Source: Gammaproteobacteria bacterium
GTDB lineage: Bacteria; Pseudomonadota; Gammaproteobacteria; SURF-13
Direction of reading: 5' to 3'
Assembly (NCBI GenBank): GCA_023487615.1
Contig: JAMDBH010000011.1
Span: forward strand, 1 to 6,055
Length of the DNA: 6,055 nucleotides
Shown: positions 1-5,111 of the stretch, in pieces
Numbering within the stretch: the first letter of the stretch is position 1
Layout of the letters: each line of letters starts with the position of its first letter
Notes under the pieces: model-generated
Databases searched by the model: none
The model's input: only the letters and a program-made list of their open reading frames with translations
What the model was told of the DNA's origin: nothing
Made by a program: the position numbers and the translations under genes

Positions 1-462
1 AAGCCGGGCAACTGCCTGCCGATCCGCAACATTCCGATGGGCAGCACCCTGCACTGCATAGAGATGCAGCCGGGCAAAGGCGCGCAATTGGCGCGCAGCG
101 CCGGCGCTGCGGTGCAACTGGTAGCGCGGGAGGGCGAGCACGCCACACTGCGGCTGCGTTCGGGCGAGATACGCAAGGTCCCGACCGACTGCCGCGCGAC
201 CTTGGGCGAGGTGGGGAACTCCGAACACAATCTGCGCTCGCTGGGCAAGGCGGGCGCCAAGCGCTGGCGTGGTATCCGCCCCACCGTACGCGGCGTTGCC
301 ATGAATCCGGTGGACCACCCGCACGGCGGCGGCGAAGGCCGCACCTCGGGCGGACGTCACCCGGTGTCCCCTTGGGGTACACCCACCAAGGGTTACAAGA
401 CACGCGCCAACAAGCGCACCGACAGCATGATAGTACGCCGTCGTCCCAGAGGCGTAAGGTAA
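1..462 (+). CDS. rplB: 50S ribosomal protein L2, C-terminal part (5' end outside window)
   Basis: L2 is a primary 23S rRNA binding protein that supports the peptidyl-transferase centre and subunit association. The frame is open from base 1, so the window starts inside the gene; 153 C-terminal residues of a family usually about 273-275 long are present. They cover the end of the OB-like domain (NIPMGSTLH), the SH3-like domain ([22 protein letters not shown]) and the C-terminal tail. The diagnostic segment [12 protein letters not shown] lies at residues 102-113 of the fragment and holds the conserved histidine linked to peptidyl-transferase function in E. coli L2. The tail ends in a basic run ([10 protein letters not shown]), as usual for the family. 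The methionine at base 37 is internal, not the start. The stop codon overlaps the AAGGA ribosome-binding site of rpsS, 12 bases upstream of it. The identification is essentially certain. Confidence 0.98.
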   Translation, partial: KPGNCLPIRNIPMGSTLHCIEMQPGKGAQLARSAGAAVQLVAREGEHATLRLRSGEIRKVPTDCRATLGEVGNSEHNLRSLGKAGAKRWRGIRPTVRGVAMNPVDHPHGGGEGRTSGGRHPVSPWGTPTKGYKTRANKRTDSMIVRRRPRGVR

Positions 463-474
463 GGAAATAATCGT

Positions 475-765
475 ATGCCACGTTCAATCAAAAAAGGCCC
501 CTTTGTGGACGCCCATCTGGTGAAGAAGGTTGAGGCAGCCGTCGCCACCCACAGCAAGCGTCCGATCAAGACCTGGTCGCGTCGCTCCATGGTATTGCCT
601 GACATGATCGGGCTTACCATCGCCGTACACAACGGCCGGCAGCACATCCCCGTGTTGATCAGCGACAACATGGTCGGCCACAAGTTGGGCGAGTTCGTCC
701 CCACGCGCACCTTCAAAGGACATGCGGCGGCAGGAGATAAAAAGGTCGCTGCGGCGGCCAAGTAA
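475..765 (+). CDS. rpsS: 30S ribosomal protein S19
   Basis: S19 binds the 3' (head) domain of 16S rRNA next to S13 and contacts the A-site tRNA region and the inter-subunit bridge. The 96-residue product starts [11 protein letters not shown] and carries the family core [20 protein letters not shown] and [16 protein letters not shown], in the standard order. E. coli S19 is 92 residues; the extra residues are in a slightly longer Ala/Lys-rich C-terminal tail. The ATG is preceded by AAGGA at 461-465 with 9 bases of spacing, and the start agrees with the family N-terminus. It sits 12 bases after rplB and 10 bases before rplV, consistent with co-translation in the S10 operon. Nothing in it looks altered. 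Confidence 0.98.
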   Translation: MPRSIKKGPFVDAHLVKKVEAAVATHSKRPIKTWSRRSMVLPDMIGLTIAVHNGRQHIPVLISDNMVGHKLGEFVPTRTFKGHAAAGDKKVAAAAK

Positions 766-775
766 GGACATCATC

Positions 776-1111
776 ATGGAAACGATAGCCAAATTGAAAT
801 ATGCTCATCTGTCGGCCCAGAAGGCCCGGCTGGTGGCCGATCAGATCCGCGGCCTGCCCGTCGAGCGCGCGCTGCAATTGCTCACTTTCAGCAACAAAAA
901 GGCGGCCGCATTACTCAAGAAGGTGCTGGAGTCCGCGATTGCCAATGCCGAGCACAACCTGGGCGCCGACGTGGACGAACTCAAGGTCTCCGCAATATGG
1001 GTGGACGGCGGCCCCATGCAGAAGCGTATGCACGCGCGCGCCAAGGGCCGCGGTGCGCGCATCCTGAAGCGCACCAGTCACATCACAGTTACCGTTGCCG
1101 ACAAAGGTTAA
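776..1111 (+). CDS. rplV: 50S ribosomal protein L22
   Basis: L22 touches all six domains of 23S rRNA; its extended beta-hairpin lines the peptide exit tunnel near the macrolide site. The 111-residue product begins [22 protein letters not shown], matching the family start, so the ATG at 776 is chosen over an in-frame ATG at 722 that lies inside rpsS. AAGGA at 764-768 with 7 bases of spacing supports this. The core [12 protein letters not shown] and the tip of the tunnel hairpin (about residues 79-97, [14 protein letters not shown]) are present. Lys83 and Arg84, part of the Met-Lys-Arg triplet whose loss gives erythromycin resistance in E. coli, are kept, while position 82 is Gln instead of Met. 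The C-terminal [10 protein letters not shown] signature is intact. It lies between rpsS and rpsC in the normal order. Confidence 0.98.
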   Translation: METIAKLKYAHLSAQKARLVADQIRGLPVERALQLLTFSNKKAAALLKKVLESAIANAEHNLGADVDELKVSAIWVDGGPMQKRMHARAKGRGARILKRTSHITVTVADKG

Positions 1112-1125
1112 CGAGAGAGGTTACG

Positions 1126-1827
1126 ATGGGTCATAAAGTACATCCGACGGGCTTTCGCCTGGGTATCGTCACCGATTGGACGTCCACCTGGTTCGCGAAT
1201 ACCAAAAATTACGCCGACTATCTCAACACCGACCTCAAGGTGCGCGATTTCTTAAAGAAGAAATTGGCGCAGGCCTCGGTGAGCCGGATACAGATCGAGC
1301 GCCCGGCGCGCAACGCGCGCATCACCATCCACACCGCCCGGCCCGGTATCGTGATCGGCAAGAAGGGCGAGGACATCGAGTCGCTGCGTAAACAGATCTC
1401 AGTGATGATGGGGGTGCCTGTACACGTCAGCGTGGAAGAGATACGCAAGCCCGAGCTCGACGCCTATCTGGTTGCGGAGAGCGTAGCCCAACAGCTGGAG
1501 CGCCGCATCATGTTCCGGCGTGCCATGAAGCGCGCTGTGACCAACGCCATGCGCATCGGCGGCCTGGGCGTCAAGATCAACGTCTCCGGCCGTTTGAACG
1601 GCGGTGAGATTGCGCGTTCCGAGTGGTACCGTGAGGGCCGCGTGCCCTTGCACACCCTGCGCGCCAATATTGATTATGGATTTGCCGAGGCGCGTACCAC
1701 CTACGGGGTGATCGGCGTCAAGGTATGGATATTTAAGGGCGAGGCCTTCGGACTGGGCGACCAGCCCGCCGAGGGCGCACCCGTCGACAAGGCCGCGCCG
1801 CATGGCGCAGCGCAACCTGCGAGCTAA
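1126..1827 (+). CDS. rpsC: 30S ribosomal protein S3
   Basis: S3 sits at the mRNA entry channel of the 30S subunit and takes part in mRNA unwinding together with S4 and S5. The product has 233 residues, the same length as E. coli S3. It begins [14 protein letters not shown], carries a KH RNA-binding domain with its GKKG loop at residues 78-81, and has the FRRAMKRAV segment in which Arg131, Arg132 and Lys135 match the residues tied to helicase activity in E. coli. The C-terminal domain signature ([20 protein letters not shown]) and [15 protein letters not shown] follow. The start is fixed by homology and by AGAGG at 1116-1120, 5 bases before the ATG; an earlier in-frame ATG at 997 lies within rplV and is rejected. 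The last 27 residues are Ala/Pro/Gly-rich and nearly lack Lys/Arg, unlike the basic tail of enteric S3. Confidence 0.98.
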   Translation: MGHKVHPTGFRLGIVTDWTSTWFANTKNYADYLNTDLKVRDFLKKKLAQASVSRIQIERPARNARITIHTARPGIVIGKKGEDIESLRKQISVMMGVPVHVSVEEIRKPELDAYLVAESVAQQLERRIMFRRAMKRAVTNAMRIGGLGVKINVSGRLNGGEIARSEWYREGRVPLHTLRANIDYGFAEARTTYGVIGVKVWIFKGEAFGLGDQPAEGAPVDKAAPHGAAQPAS

Positions 1828-1832
1828 CAGTT

Positions 1833-2246
1833 ATGATGCAACCTAAGCGAACCAAGTACCGTAAGCAGATGAAGGGGACCAACCGGGGTCTTGCCACTAC
1901 CGCCAACAAGGTCAGCTTCGGCGAGTACGGCCTCAAGGCCACTACCCGGGGCCGTGTCACCGCACGCCAGATCGAAGCTGCGCGCCGCGCCATGACCCGC
2001 CATGTAAAGCGCGGCGGCAAGGTGTGGATACGCCTGTTTCCCGACAAGCCTATTTCCCGTAAGCCACTGGAAGTGCGTATGGGTAACGGCAAGGGTAATG
2101 TCGAATATTGGGTGGCCCAGGTGCAGCCCGGCCGCATGCTCTATGAAATGGAAGGCGTCACAGAACAAGTAGCCCGCGAGGCGTTCAAGCTCGCCGCGGC
2201 CAAGCTGCCGGTGCTGACCACTTTCGTCACCCGTACCGTGATGTAA
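1833..2246 (+). CDS. rplP: 50S ribosomal protein L16
   Basis: L16 joins late in 50S assembly, organises the A-site region and contacts aminoacyl-tRNA. The 137-residue product begins [11 protein letters not shown], aligning with the family start M(L/M)QPKRTK, so the first of two adjacent ATGs (1833, 1836) is used. The core [27 protein letters not shown] and [10 protein letters not shown] are present. Arg82 in VRMGNGKGN corresponds to Arg81 of E. coli L16, which is hydroxylated by the RoxA/YcfD oxygenase; the +1 shift comes from one extra residue near position 24. Only 5 bases separate it from the rpsC stop and no strong Shine-Dalgarno is seen, so translation is probably coupled to rpsC. Confidence 0.98.
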   Translation: MMQPKRTKYRKQMKGTNRGLATTANKVSFGEYGLKATTRGRVTARQIEAARRAMTRHVKRGGKVWIRLFPDKPISRKPLEVRMGNGKGNVEYWVAQVQPGRMLYEMEGVTEQVAREAFKLAAAKLPVLTTFVTRTVM

Positions 2247-2252
2247 CGCGCC

Positions 2253-2453
2253 ATGAAGACCAGCGAACTCAAACAAAAGAACGCCGAGGAGCTTAACAAG
2301 GAGCTGCTCGAGTTGCGCCGCGAGCAGTTCAATCTGCGTATGCAGAAAGGCACCGGGCAGTTGACCAAGCCGCATCAGCTCAAAGAGGTGCGTCACCAGA
2401 TTGCGCGCATCAAGACACTATTGACACAAAAGGAAGGCCAGGCCCATGAATGA
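2253..2453 (+). CDS. rpmC: 50S ribosomal protein L29
   Basis: L29 is a small helical protein at the rim of the peptide exit tunnel beside L23, near the docking site for trigger factor and SRP. The 66-residue product (E. coli: 63) begins [26 protein letters not shown] and carries the hallmark REQFNLRMQ at residues 23-31, followed by GQL and a second helix ([15 protein letters not shown]). It starts 6 bases after the rplP stop without a clear ribosome-binding site, which suggests coupling to rplP. Its last 8 bases overlap the start of rpsQ as ATGAATGA, in which the outer TGA is the rpmC stop. A purine-rich stretch near its end (GGAAGG, 2432-2437) doubles as the ribosome-binding site for rpsQ. 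Confidence 0.97.
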   Translation: MKTSELKQKNAEELNKELLELRREQFNLRMQKGTGQLTKPHQLKEVRHQIARIKTLLTQKEGQAHE

Positions 2454-2814
2454 GCAACCCAAAGTTGCGACGCACAGGGACGTGCTAGTGTCGCAGGAGG
2501 CAGGATGCCGGGAGCGACCGACGCACAAGGACGTGCTAATGTCGCGGGAGGCAGGAGGCCGGGAGCGACCGCGGACCCTGACCGGCCGCGTCGTCAGCAA
2601 TAAGATGAATAAATCCATCACTGTGATGATAGAGCGCACCGTGCAACATGCGGCCTATGGAAAATACGTAAAGCGCACCACCAAGCTGCATGCCCACGAT
2701 GAAAACAATGTATGTGGCGAGGGCGACCTGGTGACTATTGAACCGTGCCGTCCCCTGTCCAAGACCAAGGCGTGGCGGTTGGTTAGTGTCGTCGAAAAAG
2801 CGATCTTGGAGTAA
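2446..2814 (+). CDS. rpsQ: 30S ribosomal protein S17 with an N-terminal insertion encoded by a tandem DNA repeat
   Basis: S17 is a primary 16S rRNA binding protein with an OB fold, needed for early 30S assembly. From residue 43 the product is a standard S17: [18 protein letters not shown], then [13 protein letters not shown], then [19 protein letters not shown]. The whole frame is 122 residues, while the family is usually about 80-90. The excess lies between MNEQPKVA and the core: two consecutive 17-residue units (residues 8-24 and 25-41), starting [13 protein letters not shown] and [13 protein letters not shown]. They are encoded by two 51-base direct repeats, a multiple of three, so the frame survives. 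The start at 2446 overlaps the rpmC stop and has GGAAGG 8 bases upstream, which matches the normal operon junction. A second possible start is the ATG at 2539 inside repeat copy 2, preceded by AAGGA with 7 bases of spacing; it would give a 91-residue protein of near-normal length. Which start is used cannot be decided from sequence alone. Confidence 0.96.
   Translation: MNEQPKVATHRDVLVSQEAGCRERPTHKDVLMSREAGGRERPRTLTGRVVSNKMNKSITVMIERTVQHAAYGKYVKRTTKLHAHDENNVCGEGDLVTIEPCRPLSKTKAWRLVSVVEKAILE
2468..2569 (+). repeat. two tandem copies of a 51-bp repeat inside rpsQ
   Basis: Copy 1 is 2468-2518 and copy 2 is 2519-2569. They match at 47 of 51 positions; the differences are at unit positions 10, 21, 28 and 39. 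Each copy can fold as RNA into two hairpins. The first has stem GCAC/GTGC (2472-2475 with 2482-2485; 2523-2526 with 2533-2536) around a 6-base purine-rich loop. The second has outer stem GTCGC/GCGAC (2490-2494 with 2514-2518; 2541-2545 with 2565-2569) and inner stem GGC/GCC, separated by a symmetrical 4x4 internal loop of purines. The structured, modular build resembles dispersed intergenic repeats of the REP/minisatellite kind rather than ordinary protein-coding sequence. I cannot show from this window that it occurs elsewhere in the genome. Confidence 0.9.
2527..2541 (+). promoter_or_regulatory. possible ribosome-binding site and start codon formed by repeat copy 2
   Basis: AAGGA at 2527-2531 lies 7 bases before ATG at 2539-2541, which is in frame with rpsQ. 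The Shine-Dalgarno would be in the loop of the small GCAC/GTGC hairpin and the ATG just beyond it, so both could be accessible. In copy 1 the matching bases read AGGGA and GTG, so two of the four differences between copies improve this site. Use of the site is inferred; the upstream start at 2446 also has a fair ribosome-binding site. Confidence 0.4.
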
Positions 2815-2815
2815 C

Positions 2816-2957
2816 GGGCGCCTCTAAAAATGCGTCTTTTGTCTTTATGCTGCGTTGGAATTCTACTCGAAATGCTCATGTACTCTTTTGTACACTGCGC
2901 TTTCTCGCAGAATTCCGCCTTGCCTAAAGCCAAAATCCACTATTTTTAGAGGTGCCC
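2816..2957. repeat. 142-bp imperfect palindrome, MITE-like, at the S10/spc boundary
   Basis: The ends form a 16-base terminal inverted repeat (2816-2831 with 2942-2957): GGGCGCCTCTAAAAAT on the left, ATTTTTAGAGGTGCCC on the right. The single DNA mismatch becomes a G-U pair in RNA. The arms stay partly complementary inward, including GGAATTCT/AGAATTCC (2857-2864 with 2909-2916), and the centre is a perfect TGTAC/GTACA stem (2879-2883 with 2890-2894) around a TCTTTT loop. It starts one base after the rpsQ stop codon. No protein is encoded and no clear target-site duplication is seen (flanks TAAC and TACC). The base composition is more AT-rich than the neighbouring genes. The architecture suits a non-autonomous mobile repeat; a role in transcription at the operon boundary is possible but unproven. 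Confidence 0.85.
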
Positions 2958-2971
2958 TACCGGTTTTTTAG

Positions 2972-2980
2972 TGCTATACT
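2972..2980 (+). promoter_or_regulatory. extended -10 element of the likely spc operon promoter
   Basis: TGCTATACT matches the extended -10 consensus TGnTATAAT with one mismatch. It lies about 52 bases upstream of the rplN start, in the rpsQ-rplN gap where E. coli has its spc promoter. With a 17-base spacer the -35 hexamer would be 2952-2957 (GTGCCC), which does not resemble TTGACA and lies in the right end of the 142-bp palindrome; the extended -10 could compensate. Transcription would be expected to begin near 2986-2988, leaving a leader of about 45 bases. Confidence 0.6.
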
Positions 2981-3031
2981 TATCCGCTTTCCTTGCACGT
3001 ATTTAGTTATAGAGTTGTCCGGAGATAAGCC

Positions 3032-3400
3032 ATGTTACAAATGCAATCCACCCTGGATGTCGCCGACAACAGCGGCGCGCGGCGCCTGATGTGCATCAAG
3101 GTGCTGGGCGGATCGCATCGGCGTTACGCCGGCATAGGCGACGTCATCAAGGTTAGCATCAAGGAAGCGATTCCGCGCGGCAAGGTCAAGAAGGGCGAGG
3201 TTTACGATGCGGTGGTGGTACGCACCCGCAAGGGTCTGCGCCGGCCTGACGGTTCTGTGATCCGCTTTGACAGCAACGCCGCCGTGCTACTCAACAATCA
3301 GCAGCAGCCGATCGGCACCCGCATCTTCGGGCCGGTTACCCGCGAGCTGCGCACCGAAAAATTTATGAAGATTGTTTCACTCGCACCGGAAGTACTGTAG
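3032..3400 (+). CDS. rplN: 50S ribosomal protein L14
   Basis: L14 binds 23S rRNA at the subunit interface, forms inter-subunit bridges with 16S rRNA and is the docking site of the silencing factor RsfS. The 122-residue product (E. coli: 123) begins [18 protein letters not shown] and contains [54 protein letters not shown] and the C-terminal [19 protein letters not shown], i.e. the whole family signature. The ATG has GGAG at 3021-3024, 7 bases upstream. It is the first gene of the spc operon, following the probable promoter at 2972-2980, with rplX 15 bases downstream. One residue is missing relative to E. coli, in the loop before PIGTRIF, a common variation. Confidence 0.98.
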   Translation: MLQMQSTLDVADNSGARRLMCIKVLGGSHRRYAGIGDVIKVSIKEAIPRGKVKKGEVYDAVVVRTRKGLRRPDGSVIRFDSNAAVLLNNQQQPIGTRIFGPVTRELRTEKFMKIVSLAPEVL

Positions 3401-3415
3401 CTGAGAGATCTAGCG

Positions 3416-3733
3416 ATGCGTAAGATTAGAAAAAACGATGATGTGATCGTGATTGCCGGCAAGGACAAAGGCAAGCGCGGCAACGTGTTGCGCGTGCTGG
3501 ACAATGATCGAGTGATGGTCGAGAACATCAATATAGCGAAGCGCCACACCAAGGCCAACCCCAACAAGGGCGTGGGTGGCGGGATTGTGGAAAAAGAGAT
3601 GCCGTTGCACATATCCAACGTCGCGCTATACAACCCCGCCGCCAAGAAGGGCGACCGGGTCGGGATACGCGTGCTGGAAGACGGGCGTAAGGTGCGGTTT
3701 TTCAAGTCCAACAACGAAGTGATTGATAGATAG
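3416..3733 (+). CDS. rplX: 50S ribosomal protein L24
   Basis: L24 is one of the two initiators of 50S assembly and later sits near the tunnel exit. The 105-residue product (E. coli: 104) begins [22 protein letters not shown]; this is the KOW motif, spanning about residues 5-32. [15 protein letters not shown] and the C-terminal [10 protein letters not shown] and [12 protein letters not shown] follow in the usual order. GAGAG at 3403-3407, 8 bases before the ATG, serves as ribosome-binding site. It lies between rplN and rplE, 8 bases before the latter. Nothing unusual is seen. Confidence 0.98.
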   Translation: MRKIRKNDDVIVIAGKDKGKRGNVLRVLDNDRVMVENINIAKRHTKANPNKGVGGGIVEKEMPLHISNVALYNPAAKKGDRVGIRVLEDGRKVRFFKSNNEVIDR

Positions 3734-3741
3734 GCGCTGCT

Positions 3742-4281
3742 GTGGCAAGACTGCAAGATTATTACCGCAAAACGGTGGTCAAGGATCTGATGACCAAGTT
3801 TGGCTATGAGAACGTGATGCAGGTGCCGCGCATCACCAAAATCACGCTCAATATGGGCGTCGGTGAGGCTGTCGCGGACAAAAAGATCATCGAGCATGCG
3901 GTGGCGGACATGACCAAAATCGCCGCCCAGAAGCCGATCGTGTGTCTGTCGCGCCAGTCCATCGCAGGTTTCAAGATCCGCGACGGCTGGCCGATAGGCT
4001 GCAAGGTCACCCTGCGCCGCCAGCGCATGTATGAGTTTTTGGACCGGCTGGTGAGCGTCGCCATCCCGCGCATTCGTGACTTCCGCGGTCTCAATGCCAG
4101 ATCGTTCGACGGGCGAGGTAATTACAGCCTGGGTGTGCGCGAGCAGATCATATTTCCAGAGATTGAGTACGACAAGATTGATGCGCTGCGTGGCATGGAC
4201 ATTACCATCACCACCACCGCGAAAACCGATGAAGAAGGGCGCGCACTGTTGGCGGCCTTCAGTTTCCCGTTTAGGGCTTAA
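3742..4281 (+). CDS. rplE: 50S ribosomal protein L5, GTG start
   Basis: L5 binds 5S rRNA with L18 and L25 in the central protuberance and forms a bridge to S13 in the small subunit. The 179-residue product is the same length as in E. coli. It begins [17 protein letters not shown] and has [67 protein letters not shown] (from residue 124) and the C-terminal [21 protein letters not shown]. The start codon is GTG, fixed by alignment to the family N-terminus; only a weak TAGG (3731-3734, overlapping the rplX stop) precedes it. The weak site, 8-base spacing from rplX and a hairpin over codons 7-13 suggest translation coupled to rplX and possibly controlled by S8, as in E. coli. Confidence 0.98.
   Translation: MARLQDYYRKTVVKDLMTKFGYENVMQVPRITKITLNMGVGEAVADKKIIEHAVADMTKIAAQKPIVCLSRQSIAGFKIRDGWPIGCKVTLRRQRMYEFLDRLVSVAIPRIRDFRGLNARSFDGRGNYSLGVREQIIFPEIEYDKIDALRGMDITITTTAKTDEEGRALLAAFSFPFRA
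3758..3782 (+). promoter_or_regulatory. possible S8 repressor-binding hairpin at the start of rplE
   Basis: Bases 3761-3767 pair with 3773-3779 around the loop CAAAA, with two G-U pairs. Below this stem are a U-C mismatch (3760, 3780), a U-A pair (3759, 3781) and an A-A mismatch (3758, 3782). In E. coli, S8 represses the spc operon by binding a hairpin with bulged and mismatched residues near the rplE start, which imitates its 16S rRNA site. The equivalent position and interrupted lower stem fit that role. The DYYRK codons are under protein constraint, so some similarity would arise anyway. This is inference. Confidence 0.4.
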
Positions 4282-4292
4282 GGGCACACAAC

Positions 4293-4598
4293 ATGGCAAA
4301 AACTTCTATGGTTAACCGTGAACTGAAGCGCGCGCTCACGGTTAAAAAATACGCGGCCAAGCGTGCGGAGTTAAAGCAGCAGATGGCGGACCAGGGTGCC
4401 TCCGAGCAGATGCGCCAGGATGCGCGCCGCAAGTTCGAGGCGCTGCCGCGTGATGCCAGTCCCGCACGCGGACGCAATCGCTGCCGCATCACCGGCCGCT
4501 CACGCGGTTTCTACCGCAAGTTCGGTCTTGGACGCAGCAAGCTGCGCGAGGCAGCCATGCGCGGCGACATCCCGGGTTTAGTTAAGGCGAGCTGGTAA
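4293..4598 (+). CDS. rpsN: 30S ribosomal protein S14, zinc-independent long form
   Basis: S14 binds the head of 16S rRNA late in 30S assembly, near S3, S10 and S19. The 101-residue product equals E. coli S14 in length and is the long C-minus form: it has a single cysteine in [13 protein letters not shown] (about residues 61-73) and no CXXC pairs for zinc. The start [13 protein letters not shown], the central KRAELKQQM and [13 protein letters not shown], and the C-terminal signature [30 protein letters not shown] end are all in place. AAGGG at 4280-4284, overlapping the rplE stop, is 8 bases upstream of the ATG. It is 11 bases after rplE and is followed by an unusually long 106-base gap before rpsH. 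Confidence 0.98.
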   Translation: MAKTSMVNRELKRALTVKKYAAKRAELKQQMADQGASEQMRQDARRKFEALPRDASPARGRNRCRITGRSRGFYRKFGLGRSKLREAAMRGDIPGLVKASW

Positions 4599-4604
4599 AC
4601 AGCA

Positions 4605-4691
4605 GTAGCGAGTAACTAGTGGCGAGTAGCGAGGATAAAAAACATGTCTTTACTAGCAACTAGCCACTCGCCACTAGCAACTAATTTTTTT
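4605..4691 (+). repeat. heptanucleotide repeats in inverted orientation with a downstream T7 tract
   Basis: Four heptads of consensus GTRRCKA run from 4605 to 4632. Four heptads of the opposite orientation (ACTMGCM) run from 4652 to 4679, with a partial fifth unit at 4680-4684. The best pairing is 4616-4633 with 4660-4677: 18 bases with 2 mismatches, 12 of them consecutive (CTAGTGGCGAGT). Because both arms are periodic, other pairing registers shifted by 7 are also possible. The 26-base spacer contains ACATGT at 4642-4647. A T7 run at 4685-4691 follows the right arm after 7 more bases, so the whole resembles a loose intrinsic terminator or attenuator. It fills nearly all of the rpsN-rpsH gap. 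Confidence 0.8.
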
Positions 4692-4700
4692 AGGAACTGA
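4644..4700 (+). other. possible 18-codon upstream ORF before rpsH
   Basis: ATG at 4644 opens a frame of 18 codons ([18 protein letters not shown]) that ends with TGA at 4698-4700, four bases before the rpsH ATG. GAGG at 4631-4634 precedes it with 9 bases of spacing. The peptide is read through the right arm of the heptad repeat and the T tract, so its sequence is dictated by the repeat. It could be a chance frame or a leader peptide coupling translation across the gap. No homology is recognised. Confidence 0.2.
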
Positions 4701-4704
4701 ATTT

Positions 4705-5103
4705 ATGAGCATGACCGATCCCATTGCCGACATGTTGACCCGCATCCGTAACGGCCAGGCCGCGGAAAAGGTCGAGGTGAGTATGCCCTCGTCCAAGGTC
4801 AAGGTGGCGGTTGCCAAGGTGTTGGCCGAGGAAGGCTACATTGCCCAATACGCCGTGCAAGAACTGCCTGGCAACAAGAAGCTCCTGGTGATCGGCCTCA
4901 AATATTACGCCGGTAAACCGGTGATCGAACACATACAGCGGGTGAGCCGTCCCGGCCTGCGCACTTACAAGGGTAAGGCTAAATTGCCCAAGGTGATCGG
5001 CGGCCTCGGCATCGCTATCGTTTCCACTTCGCACGGCGTCATGACCGACCGTGCGGCTCGCGCGGCCGGTTGCGGCGGCGAGATTCTTTGTTACGTTTCA
5101 TAG
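4705..5103 (+). CDS. rpsH: 30S ribosomal protein S8
   Basis: S8 binds the central domain of 16S rRNA (helices 20, 21 and 25), organises the platform, and in E. coli represses translation of its own operon. The 132-residue product (E. coli: 130) begins [18 protein letters not shown] and contains [29 protein letters not shown], the RNA-binding STSHG (residues 107-111; usually STSKG or STSRG) and [22 protein letters not shown] at its end. The start is set by the family N-terminus, with AGGA at 4692-4695, 9 bases upstream. The gene is separated from rpsN by the heptad-repeat inverted pair, the longest gap inside the spc part of the window. Its stop overlaps the ribosome-binding site of rplF. Confidence 0.98.
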   Translation: MSMTDPIADMLTRIRNGQAAEKVEVSMPSSKVKVAVAKVLAEEGYIAQYAVQELPGNKKLLVIGLKYYAGKPVIEHIQRVSRPGLRTYKGKAKLPKVIGGLGIAIVSTSHGVMTDRAARAAGCGGEILCYVS

Positions 5104-5111
5104 GATTCAGC

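Noticed and set aside
997..1125. N-terminal extension of rpsC from an upstream in-frame ATG
   Set aside because: The extension lies within rplV and does not match S3; the ATG at 1126 gives the exact family start and length. The same reasoning rejects 722 for rplV and 5070 for rplF.
393..2396. Other minus-strand open frames (393-761, 484-792, 1399-1815, 1733-2137, 1824-2396)
   Set aside because: All lie opposite conserved ribosomal-protein genes and encode low-complexity or arginine/alanine-rich products with no family features.
2468..2569. CRISPR-like array
   Set aside because: The two units are directly adjacent with no spacers and lie in a coding frame.
2655..2933. Minus-strand open frame of 92 codons running from the palindrome into rpsQ
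   Set aside because: It crosses both a repeat element and the S17 coding region, has no evident start signals, and its sequence is dictated by those features.
2816..2969. Classical intrinsic terminator for the S10 operon (terminal stem followed by T6 at 2964-2969)
   Set aside because: The terminal stem would enclose a loop of about 110 bases and six other bases separate it from the T run, so it is not a typical terminator, although some termination effect is possible.
3298..4299. A 333-codon open frame on the minus strand across the end of rplN, rplX and rplE
   Set aside because: It is antisense to three well-identified genes, shows no recognisable protein family, and is explained by the codon composition of the sense strand.
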